Assembly: GCF_005221305.1 (NCBI RefSeq)
Contig: NZ_CP039887.1
Coordinates: forward strand, 868,001 to 932,000
Source of the DNA: Neisseria subflava
GTDB lineage: Bacteria; Pseudomonadota; Gammaproteobacteria; Burkholderiales; Neisseriaceae
DNA: 64,000 bases
Direction: 5' to 3'
This document shows, one piece after another, positions 36,541 to 44,221 of the stretch. Numbering within the stretch: position 1 is the stretch's first letter; each line of letters begins with the position of its first letter. Under the pieces are notes generated by a model. It made no database searches. It was given only the letters and a program-made list of their open reading frames with translations, and had not been told where the DNA came from. The position numbers and the translations under genes were made by a program.

Positions 36541-36604
36541 AGGCCGTCTGAAAAATCAAGAATAATCAGGTATAATCGGCACCATATTTATTTTCAGACG
36601 GCCT
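36541..36604 (+). promoter_or_regulatory. trpS promoter enclosed by an inverted DUS pair
   Basis: AGGCCGTCTGAA begins at 36541. Its CTGAAA end (36548-36553) lies 17 bases before a perfect TATAAT (36571-36576), so the uptake sequence itself supplies the -35-like hexamer. The opposing arm TTCAGACGGCCT (36593-36604) would be in the early transcript. Transcripts entering from upstream could fold both arms into a terminator. Confidence 0.55.
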
Positions 36605-36624
36605 TTGTGCCGAAGGATACTTTC

Positions 36625-37635
36625 ATGAGCAAAAAACGAGTTTTAACAGGCGTTACCACAACAGGTATTCCACACTTGGGCAACTATGTCGGTGCCATCC
36701 GCCCGGCTATCCGCGCAGCGCAAGATTCCAATACCGAATCATTCCTCTTTTTGGCCGACTATCACGGTATCATCAAATGTCATGAGCCGGAAATGATTCA
36801 TCAATCTACTCAAGCTGTTGCCGCCACATGGCTCGCCTGCGGACTCAATCCGGAACAGACTACTTTCTACCGTCAAAGCGACATTCCCGAAGTGATGGAG
36901 TTGAACTGGATTCTGACCTGTATCACCGCAAAAGGCCTGATGAACCGTGCCCATGCTTATAAAGCCGCAGTACAGGCAAATACTGAAAACGGTCAGGAAG
37001 ATCCGGATCACGGCGTGGAAATGGGTCTATACAGCTACCCTATCCTCATGACTGCCGACATTCTTATGTTCAACGCCCATGAAGTTCCAGTCGGTCGCGA
37101 CCAAATCCAACACGTTGAAATGGCACGCGATATTGCCGGCCGCTTCAATCACCGCTTCCAAGAACTCTTCACCCTGCCTGAAGTAAAAATCGACGAAAAT
37201 GTCGAACTCTTGGTCGGCTTGGACGGACGCAAAATGTCCAAGTCCTACGGCAATACCATTCCGCTTTGGGAAAACGACAAGAAAACCCAAAAATCGGTTA
37301 ACAAAATCATCACCAATATGAAAGAGCCCGGCGAACCGAAACAGCCTGATGAAAGTCCTCTGTTTGAAATCTACAAAGCCTTCTCCACGCCGTCTGAAAC
37401 TGCCGAGTTCACGCAAATGCTGGCCAAAGGCCTTGCTTGGGGTGAGGCTAAGAAACTCTTGGGCGCAAAAATCAATGCCGAGCTCGCAGAACCCCGCGAG
37501 CGTTACAATGAATTGACAGCCAAACCCTCTCGAATTGAAGACATTTTGCAGGCCGGCGCACAAAAAGCGCGTAAAGAAGCACGCGAATTGTTGGATAAAG
37601 TACGCGACGCGGTAGGTATTCGTCCGTTGAAATAA
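36625..37635 (+). CDS. trpS: tryptophanyl-tRNA synthetase
   Basis: Class I aminoacyl-tRNA synthetase charging tRNA-Trp. It has 336 residues with the HIGH-like TGIPHLGNYVGAI near the N-terminus and the KMSKS loop in GRKMSKSYGNTIPLW. The start at 36625 follows an AAGGA site. The in-frame alternative at 36607 would begin inside the DUS-flanked leader and adds only six residues. Monocistronic, with a DUS hairpin behind it. Confidence 0.95.
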   Translation: MSKKRVLTGVTTTGIPHLGNYVGAIRPAIRAAQDSNTESFLFLADYHGIIKCHEPEMIHQSTQAVAATWLACGLNPEQTTFYRQSDIPEVMELNWILTCITAKGLMNRAHAYKAAVQANTENGQEDPDHGVEMGLYSYPILMTADILMFNAHEVPVGRDQIQHVEMARDIAGRFNHRFQELFTLPEVKIDENVELLVGLDGRKMSKSYGNTIPLWENDKKTQKSVNKIITNMKEPGEPKQPDESPLFEIYKAFSTPSETAEFTQMLAKGLAWGEAKKLLGAKINAELAEPRERYNELTAKPSRIEDILQAGAQKARKEARELLDKVRDAVGIRPLK

Positions 37636-37640
37636 TAGCA

Positions 37641-37666
37641 AGGCCGTCTGAAAATTTCAGACGGCC
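37641..37666 (+). terminator. DUS-pair hairpin after trpS
   Basis: AGGCCGTCTGAA and TTCAGACGGCCA with a 2-base gap. The second copy differs at its last base, and there is no T-run. Confidence 0.65.
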
Positions 37667-37716
37667 ATAATATCGTTTATTATTTGAAATATAATCGTTT
37701 TTCTAGGGTTTCTCAT

Positions 37717-38256
37717 ATGAAAAAAACCTTTCCCCTTATCTTGCTCAGCCTTTCATTGGCTGCCTGCGGCGGTAAATCTGAAGATAATGCAGCCAATGAT
37801 GCTGCTTCAGGCAAAGCGCCAAAGCCTACCTTCAAAGTTAAATATATCGATGAACAAGCCATAGCCGGTTTGGATTTGGGTACAGCTCAAGAAGGCGAAA
37901 CCAAAGAAGGTAAAAAACAACGCACCTATCCGATTAACGGCATAGAGGGTGGCGTCATCAATCTGATTGGCAAGCACCCTACCGACTTAGAAGTCATCAG
38001 CGGCCAATGCATGGAAAAAAATGAAAAAGGCGTTTCAGCCGGCTGGTCAGCCAACGGAGTCTGCCACACTACCTTTGCAAAAATGGTGGATAATATTGCC
38101 CAAGACGGCAGCAAACTGACCGACTATCTGATTTCACACGCTGCTTTGCAACCTTATACCGAAGGTAAAAGCGGTTATGCCGCCGTACAAAACGGCCGCT
38201 ATATTTTAGAAATTGACAGCGAAGGCATGTTCTATTTCCGCCGCCGTCATTACTAA
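37717..38256 (+). CDS. hypothetical lipoprotein
   Basis: Not recognised. A signal peptide with lipobox SLAAC (Cys at about residue 17) makes it a lipoprotein of 179 residues. The mature part has a Ser/Asp/Ala-rich start and a compact domain with two cysteines (ISGQCMEKNEKG and GVCHTTFAKM) that could form a disulfide. The ATG at 37717 was preferred to the in-frame one at 37684, because the signal peptide then begins MKKTFP as expected. tpx follows 43 bases later, so the two may be co-transcribed and both act in the envelope. Confidence 0.7.
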   Translation: MKKTFPLILLSLSLAACGGKSEDNAANDAASGKAPKPTFKVKYIDEQAIAGLDLGTAQEGETKEGKKQRTYPINGIEGGVINLIGKHPTDLEVISGQCMEKNEKGVSAGWSANGVCHTTFAKMVDNIAQDGSKLTDYLISHAALQPYTEGKSGYAAVQNGRYILEIDSEGMFYFRRRHY

Positions 38257-38299
38257 ACTCCTGACCATCCTATTTTCCCCCTGACACAAGGACTGAATC

Positions 38300-38794
38300 A
38301 TGGCCCAAGTTACTTTCCAAGGCTCACCTATTTCTACAAACGGCAATTTGCCCGCTATCGGCCAAGTTGCACCTGATTTCACATTGGTAGCAGCAGACCT
38401 ATCTGAGAAATCATTGGCTGACTTTGCAGGCAAACGCAAAGTGCTGAATATTTTCCCTAGTATTGACACCGGCGTATGCGCCCAGTCCGTCCGCACTTTC
38501 AACAAACATGCCTCGTCTTTGGACAATACCGTCGTTTTGTGCATTTCTGCCGATTTACCGTTTGCACAAGCCCGTTTCTGCGGCGCAGAAGGTTTGGAAA
38601 ATGTAGTGACACTTTCTACATTCCGCAGCAGCTTTTCTAACGATTACGGTGTTACACTGACAGAAAGCCCATTACGCGGCCTGACTGCCCGCGCAGTGGT
38701 GGTTTTGAACGAGCAAAACCAAGTTCTCCACGCTGAGTTGGTTTCTGAAATTGCGAACGAGCCTGACTACGAAGCTGCTTTGGCTGTTTTGTAA
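38300..38794 (+). CDS. tpx: thiol peroxidase Tpx
   Basis: Atypical 2-Cys peroxiredoxin that reduces lipid and other hydroperoxides using thioredoxin. The 164 residues show the peroxidatic Cys in PSIDTGVCAQSVRTFN and the resolving Cys in ARFCGAEGLENVVTLSTF. The start MAQVTFQGSPISTNGNLPAI is typical of Tpx. A good AAGGA site precedes it. Confidence 0.96.
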   Translation: MAQVTFQGSPISTNGNLPAIGQVAPDFTLVAADLSEKSLADFAGKRKVLNIFPSIDTGVCAQSVRTFNKHASSLDNTVVLCISADLPFAQARFCGAEGLENVVTLSTFRSSFSNDYGVTLTESPLRGLTARAVVVLNEQNQVLHAELVSEIANEPDYEAALAVL

Positions 38795-38810
38795 TTGACT
38801 CAATAAAATC

Positions 38811-38841
38811 AGGCCGTCTGAAGCTTTTCAGACGGCCTTTT
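38811..38841 (+). terminator. inverted DUS pair terminator after tpx
   Basis: AGGCCGTCTGAA and TTCAGACGGCCT with a 4-base loop and TTT after it. Confidence 0.82.
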
Positions 38842-38859
38842 GCTTATCTTCAAAATAAG

Positions 38860-38883
38860 AACGGTAGCTTAAAAGCTACCGTT
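38860..38883 (-). terminator. terminator of ftsH
   Basis: AACGGTAGCTT and AAGCTACCGTT form an 11-bp stem with a 2-base loop just beyond the ftsH stop. It is symmetrical and independent of DUS. Confidence 0.75.
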
Positions 38884-38897
38884 TTCTGTTTCAAGCC

Positions 38898-40859
38898 TTA
38901 TACAGATTTATCTGTTTTGTCTGCTTCTACTGACTCAGTATTCTGAACCTCATTTTGCTCAACAGGTTCAACAGCTTCAGCAACAGGCGCTTCAGGCTCT
39001 TCTACTTTGTCATCGCGGACATTGTGGCTGTAATCTTTAGGCGGACTAGGCTGTTTACCGGCCATAATTTCCAAAACTTGGTCTCGATCGATGGTTTCCC
39101 AATCCATCAGTGCCTTGCACATGGTTTCCATCTTATCGCGATTTTCATCCAAGATTTTGTAAGCCACTTGGTATTGCTCATCCAAAATACGGCGGATTTC
39201 CGCATCGATATCTTGTTGGGTTTTCTCGGAAATGTTTTGAGAACGGGTTACGCTGCGACCCAAGAATACCTCACCTTCGTTCTCAGCATAAACCATCACC
39301 CCCATTTTGTCGCTCATACCATAACGCGTTACCATCTCGCGTGCCATTTGAGTTGCACGCTCAAAGTCGTTAGATGCGCCGGTAGAAATACGGCCGACAA
39401 AAATATCTTCAGCAATACGGCCACCAAACAAGATTGAGAGCTGGCTCAGCATTTGGTCTTTGTACATACTGATGCGGTCACGTTCAGGCAGCTGCCAAGT
39501 CAAACCCAATGCACGACCACGAGGCATAATTGTTACTTTGTGAACCGGATCGGTAAACGGCAGGCTTTCCGCTACGATTGCATGACCGGCCTCATGATAG
39601 GCTGTCGCACATTTTTCATCTTCGTGCATTACCATGCTGCGACGTTCCGGACCCATGTAGATTTTGTCTTTCGCATCTTCAAAATCGCTTTGATCGACTT
39701 TAACTTTATTGCGACGGCCGGCAAACAAAGCTGCTTCATTGACCAAGTTTGCCAAATCCGCACCTGAAAAACCAGGTGTGCCGCGTGCTAAAGAAGTCAA
39801 ATCTACGGATGCATCCAAAGGTACTTTTTTAGCGTGTACTTTCAAGATTTGCTCACGGCCACGGATATCGGGCAATGGAACAACGACTTGACGGTCAAAA
39901 CGGCCCGGACGCTGCAACGCAGGGTCAAGTACATCAGGACGGTTGGTTGCTGCGATCACAATAACGGTTTGGTTGCTTTCAAAACCATCCATTTCAACCA
40001 ACAATTGGTTCAATGTTTGCTCACGCTCATCATTGCCACCGCCCAAACCGGCACCACGCTGACGGCCGACAGCATCAATTTCATCAATAAAGATGATACA
40101 TGGCGCATTTTTCTTAGCCTGCTCGAACATATCGCGGACACGGCTCGCACCGACACCGACAAACATTTCTACGAAGTCAGAACCTGAAATACTGAAGAAT
40201 GGCACACCGGCCTCACCAGCAATCGCTTTGGCCAGCAATGTTTTACCCGTACCAGGGCTACCGGCCAACAAAATACCGCGAGGTACTCGACCGCCCAGAC
40301 TTTGATAACGATTAGGCGATTTCAGGTAATCTACGATTTCTTGTACTTCTTCTTTTGCCTCATCACAACCTGCAACATCGGCAAAAGTAACTTTATTGGA
40401 ATCTTTGTCCAACAAACGTGCACGGCTTTTACCAAAAGAGAATGCACTGCCTTTACCGCCACCGCCGCTTTGCATGCGCATGAAGTAGAACCATGCACCG
40501 ATCAACAACAAAACAGGCAGCAGGCTGTAAAACAGACTGGCCAGCATGCTTGGTTTTTCTTCCGGAGTCACTTTGACGCGTACTTTGTTGTCCAACAGTG
40601 TTTTAACCAAGTTGTCATCCAAAGGCGCATTGGTATAGAAGGCAGTTTTATCGGTGCGCTCACCTTTAATCAGATAGCCGCTGACAACAGATCCTTCAAT
40701 ATTGACATTGGATACTTCGCCACTATTAACTTGCTGAATAAATTGAGAATATTCGATTTGCTGTTTATCTTCCTGCTTATCGCTGAGCGCATTGAATGCT
40801 GCTAAAAGCATAGCACCACCCACTACCCAGACTAATATGTTTTTAATGGTATTCCCCAC
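38898..40859 (-). CDS. ftsH: ATP-dependent zinc metalloprotease FtsH
   Basis: Membrane-bound hexameric AAA+ protease for misfolded membrane proteins and regulators. The 653 residues have two N-terminal spans (about 7-25 and 105-125) enclosing a periplasmic domain. The AAA module has Walker A GSPGTGKTLLAKAIAGEAG and second-region ATNRPDVLDPAL. The protease domain has zinc motif HEAGH in YHEAGHAIVAES. The C-terminal 60 residues are rich in Glu, Val and Pro. It lies 70 bases behind rlmE in the order known from many bacteria. Confidence 0.97.
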   Translation of the reverse strand: MGNTIKNILVWVVGGAMLLAAFNALSDKQEDKQQIEYSQFIQQVNSGEVSNVNIEGSVVSGYLIKGERTDKTAFYTNAPLDDNLVKTLLDNKVRVKVTPEEKPSMLASLFYSLLPVLLLIGAWFYFMRMQSGGGGKGSAFSFGKSRARLLDKDSNKVTFADVAGCDEAKEEVQEIVDYLKSPNRYQSLGGRVPRGILLAGSPGTGKTLLAKAIAGEAGVPFFSISGSDFVEMFVGVGASRVRDMFEQAKKNAPCIIFIDEIDAVGRQRGAGLGGGNDEREQTLNQLLVEMDGFESNQTVIVIAATNRPDVLDPALQRPGRFDRQVVVPLPDIRGREQILKVHAKKVPLDASVDLTSLARGTPGFSGADLANLVNEAALFAGRRNKVKVDQSDFEDAKDKIYMGPERRSMVMHEDEKCATAYHEAGHAIVAESLPFTDPVHKVTIMPRGRALGLTWQLPERDRISMYKDQMLSQLSILFGGRIAEDIFVGRISTGASNDFERATQMAREMVTRYGMSDKMGVMVYAENEGEVFLGRSVTRSQNISEKTQQDIDAEIRRILDEQYQVAYKILDENRDKMETMCKALMDWETIDRDQVLEIMAGKQPSPPKDYSHNVRDDKVEEPEAPVAEAVEPVEQNEVQNTESVEADKTDKSV

Positions 40860-40929
40860 TGAACAGGCTCCATGGTTACAAAATAAATAAAATCAAGGGA
40901 AAGAATTTTAAAGCACCCACCCTACATTG

Positions 40930-41550
40930 TCAGCGTTTATTTTTACCTAATAGGTAAATCTCACTGGAACGATTGCGGGAAGCATCCGGCTTTCGAGTTT
41001 GTACACTGGCAAAAAATTCGCGCATAGCCGCCGTATACTCCTGATAACCCGCACCTTGAAACACCTTCACTAAAAAACTGCCTCCGGTTTTCAAATGTTG
41101 GGAGGCAAAATCTAAAGCCAGTTCACACAAATAAAAACTGCGTGCCTGGTCGGTTACGGCATTGCCTGACATATTGGGTGCCATATCACAGATTACAAGG
41201 TCTAACGGACGATTATCCAATAAGGCTTCAAACTGCTCCAAAACAGCATCTTCCCTAAAGTCACCCTGAATAAATGACACGCCTTCAATAGCATCCATCG
41301 GCAAAATATCCAAAGCAAACACTGCCCCTGTTTTACCGACCAGCTTGGCTGCAACCTGTGACCAACTTCCCGGTGCGCTGCCCAAATCCGCCAAAACCGT
41401 ACCTGGCTTGATTAATTTGTCTTTTTGATTAATTTCCAATAATTTATAAGCCGCTCTGGCACGATATCCGTCCTTTTGTGCCATATGGACATAATGATCG
41501 TTGACATGCTCATGCAGCCATGCTTTTGAAGATTTTGAGCGTACAGCCAT
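40930..41550 (-). CDS. rlmE: 23S rRNA 2'-O-ribose methyltransferase RlmE
   Basis: Heat-shock methyltransferase (RrmJ/FtsJ) that modifies U2552 of 23S rRNA late in 50S assembly. The 206 residues show SAM-binding ADLGSAPGSWSQVAA and the catalytic K-D-K-E residues: Lys near the start, Asp in VICDMAPNMSG, Lys in GGSFLVKVFQG. It is upstream of ftsH on the same strand and divergent from yhbY, the arrangement seen in E. coli. Confidence 0.96.
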   Translation of the reverse strand: MAVRSKSSKAWLHEHVNDHYVHMAQKDGYRARAAYKLLEINQKDKLIKPGTVLADLGSAPGSWSQVAAKLVGKTGAVFALDILPMDAIEGVSFIQGDFREDAVLEQFEALLDNRPLDLVICDMAPNMSGNAVTDQARSFYLCELALDFASQHLKTGGSFLVKVFQGAGYQEYTAAMREFFASVQTRKPDASRNRSSEIYLLGKNKR

Positions 41551-41661
41551 CTTGATTTGAAATGCTTAAGTTAAAATCAGCATTGTACGTTATTTCCCCC
41601 GTAAATGTTCTAAATCGCGTACAATATAGCCATTATTCTTTTTAATTGGATACTTATTAAT

Positions 41662-41949
41662 ATGAGCGACAACAAATTAAGCACCAAAGAAATTTTGGCC
41701 TTGAAAGCCCAAGCACACCACCTCCACCCTGTTGTTATGGTTGGCCAACAAGGCTTGACCGACTCGGTCATCAAAGAAACCGATGCCGCATTGACAGCAC
41801 ACGAATTGATTAAAGTCCGTGTTTCTGGCGATGATCGTGCTGAACGTATTGAAATTTGTGATGCCCTGTGTGAAACACTGGGTGCCCAACTGGTGCAACA
41901 TATTGGTAAATTACTTGTTTTGTGGCGTAAAAAACCGGACGATGAATAA
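41662..41949 (+). CDS. yhbY: ribosome assembly RNA-binding protein YhbY
   Basis: CRS1-YhbY (CRM) domain protein of 95 residues that associates with pre-50S ribosomes. HHLHPVVMVGQQGLTDSVI holds the GxxG-type RNA-binding loop region, and HELIKVRVSGDD is also typical. The start at 41662 follows a weak site in an AT-rich leader. A TACAAT -10-like box lies at 41620-41625 in the region shared with rlmE. Divergent pairing with rlmE-ftsH supports the call. Confidence 0.94.
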   Translation: MSDNKLSTKEILALKAQAHHLHPVVMVGQQGLTDSVIKETDAALTAHELIKVRVSGDDRAERIEICDALCETLGAQLVQHIGKLLVLWRKKPDDE

Positions 41950-42173
41950 TTTAAACTGAATAAACAGCAGAAGTATTTTCTCAACCCACTTTATCACACC
42001 CTTCTGTTGTATTTATGCAGCATAAAACAAATTATTCCATTATTCTAAGTATAAAAATACAAATCCGGTTGTCTGTTTTTGTAAATAACCTCAAAATTAC
42101 AAAATCATAACGGCCGCACCTTGTCGGCCGATAATTTTATTCTTAATCCTTCACAAAATATAAAAGCAAACCG

Positions 42174-43601
42174 ATGAATGCTCAACAATATGAAGAATCT
42201 TTTCTGCTAGCAGAAAAATTAATCACTCAAAACCCACCTGACTTTGCACGAGCCATTCCATTGCTCTGCGAAGCAGCAGAAGCCGGGCATATTGAGGCTG
42301 CATTTCAGCTGGCAGGATGCCTGATCGAACACCATGAAAATGAGCAAGATTTAGTAATTGCAGTTGAATATTTAAAACAAGCTGCAAGAGCTGGTCATCC
42401 ATATGCCCGCTATAATCTTCTCCAGTTACAAGAAAATAATGGAATAGAAGTAGAAAAGCTCATTGCAACCTATCAAGAGCTTGCCGAAGAAGGATTGGCT
42501 CCTGCCCAACTGCGCCTGATGCGTTTATACGCAGACAATGGCAATGACCAAGAAGCAGTCAAATGGGCATTAAAAGCTGCCGAACAACAAAATCCTCAGG
42601 CACAATACTTCTTAGCCCAACATTACCAATACTCCAGCTCTCCTGATTTGGAATATTCCCATAAACTTTATCAGCAATCCGCTGCACAGGGATTTATTGC
42701 GGCACACTGGCAACTCGGCCTTCAATACAAATTGGGGCAAGGTGTTACACAAAATCCTGAAAAAGCCATCGAACATTTGCGTATTGCCGCCGATTACGAC
42801 ATTGTTCCGGCGCAAACTTCTCTTGGAGAACTCTTAGCCGCATCAAATCCTGCTGAAGCATTGAAATGGTTCGAAAAAGCTGCCGAACAAGGTGACAGTA
42901 ATGCGCATGTAGCACTTGCCGAAATATATCTATTGGGTAAAAACACCGAACGAGACCCTCAAAAGGCCTATCAGCACGCTAAATTTGCTGCGGATCAAAA
43001 TGATCCGGAAGGATTGCGCCTTTTAGGTGATATCTATCGCTACGGATTGGGACAAGCAGTTGATGCAGACACCGCACGTCAATATTATCAACGCTCGGCT
43101 GATTTAGGTAATCTTGTCGCTTACCAAAAACTTCTGTCTGACAGCGCATTGAATAACCAGCAAAACTATGAGCTGACGAAAGAAATCGCCCTCCAACGTC
43201 AGGAGGCTGAACGTCTATACAAGCTGGCATTTGCAGCGCACTATGGCTTAAAACGCCAACAGAATTACGCTGAAGCACTGGATCTATACCACCAATCCGC
43301 AGAACGTGGGCACAGCAAATCCCAAACCAATCTTGGCATGATGTATTACAGTGGACAAGGTGTACCTGTCGACTATGCCCAAGCTGCAAAATGGTTTGAA
43401 GCAGCAGCCAAACAAAGAGACACGATGGCTCAATATAATCTTGCCTGTCTGTATTATCACGGTATGGGCGTAGAAAAAGACATCAATAATGCTTGTTTCT
43501 GGCTGCAAGAAGCTATCCAACATGGACATGAACAGCAAGACGTTCTCAAAGAGCTTTTGGCTCAATGGAAGCAATTCGCTCAAAAAGGCTCTGCCGATTA
43601 A
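42174..43601 (+). CDS. Sel1-repeat (tetratricopeptide-like) protein
   Basis: 475 residues with no signal peptide, built almost wholly of 36-residue Sel1-like repeats. Examples are AAEQGDSNAHVALAEIYLLG, RSADLGNLVAYQKLL, SAERGHSKSQTNLGMMYYSG and AAKQRDTMAQYNLACLYYHG. At least nine repeats can be seen from about residue 25 to 465. Such solenoids are protein-interaction scaffolds; the partner is unknown and the cytosol is the expected location. A CGGCCG/CGGCCG hairpin at about 42111-42131 lies in its leader. No operon partner. Confidence 0.85.
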   Translation: MNAQQYEESFLLAEKLITQNPPDFARAIPLLCEAAEAGHIEAAFQLAGCLIEHHENEQDLVIAVEYLKQAARAGHPYARYNLLQLQENNGIEVEKLIATYQELAEEGLAPAQLRLMRLYADNGNDQEAVKWALKAAEQQNPQAQYFLAQHYQYSSSPDLEYSHKLYQQSAAQGFIAAHWQLGLQYKLGQGVTQNPEKAIEHLRIAADYDIVPAQTSLGELLAASNPAEALKWFEKAAEQGDSNAHVALAEIYLLGKNTERDPQKAYQHAKFAADQNDPEGLRLLGDIYRYGLGQAVDADTARQYYQRSADLGNLVAYQKLLSDSALNNQQNYELTKEIALQRQEAERLYKLAFAAHYGLKRQQNYAEALDLYHQSAERGHSKSQTNLGMMYYSGQGVPVDYAQAAKWFEAAAKQRDTMAQYNLACLYYHGMGVEKDINNACFWLQEAIQHGHEQQDVLKELLAQWKQFAQKGSAD

Positions 43602-44221
43602 AGGCCGTCTGAAATTCTAACTTCCTACATAAATGGCATGTCAGAGCTAAACTAAACAGCCTGTACATGTCATTTTTTTCATTTACCCTTCCTCAATAAT
43701 CGTTATCTTCAAATCCCATTCCCTCTTAATCTCTTTAAAGTCTTCAGACGGCCTACTCTCTTTGTAAAGAATCAGATAATCTAAATTTTCCCTTTCAAAC
43801 CCTAAACCCAATCCAAACTTTCAATTTACAACAAAATTTTAAAAATGTTTTTCGTATTCGAATCTATTTACTCAAACACCTGATACTTTTTACTGTATCC
43901 ACTCAATATCTCGATTTAAAACAAACTCTATAACTCTTTTAAAAAATCCTAATTCCAACCTCTACATCCTATCAATATCTACAGCATGATTTGCCAGTTT
44001 GCCCAATTACTGATAGCATTTGCAGGTTAGCCGGTTCGCAAAAAGTTCAATTCTTTCTGATTTTTCATCAATGGTTATAACGTATTGAAAATATTTCAGT
44101 AATTAAAACTTTTTCGAATTTGACTCTAGGAATTTTCGTTTTTAACTCACATTTGTTCGCAAACGAAAATATCGGAGTAATACTCCGTCATTGAAAAACA
44201 CTCAACACAAGGATAGATATT
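43602..44221. other. long AT-rich intergenic region before aceE
   Basis: About 620 bases with no convincing gene. It holds an AG-DUS at 43602-43613 and an inverse copy at 43743-43754, about 130 bases apart, too far for a simple terminator. The last 90 bases form the structured aceE leader. No sigma-70 promoter stands out. The central part is unusually AT-rich. Confidence 0.6.
44133..44187 (+). promoter_or_regulatory. tandem hairpins in the aceE leader
   Basis: TTTTCGTTT (44133-44141) pairs perfectly with AAACGAAAA (44161-44169) across 19 bases. CGGAGT (44173-44178) pairs with ACTCCG (44182-44187) across three. They end 34 bases before the aceE start. There is no T-run, so they are more likely an operator or mRNA structure than a terminator. 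Confidence 0.45.
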
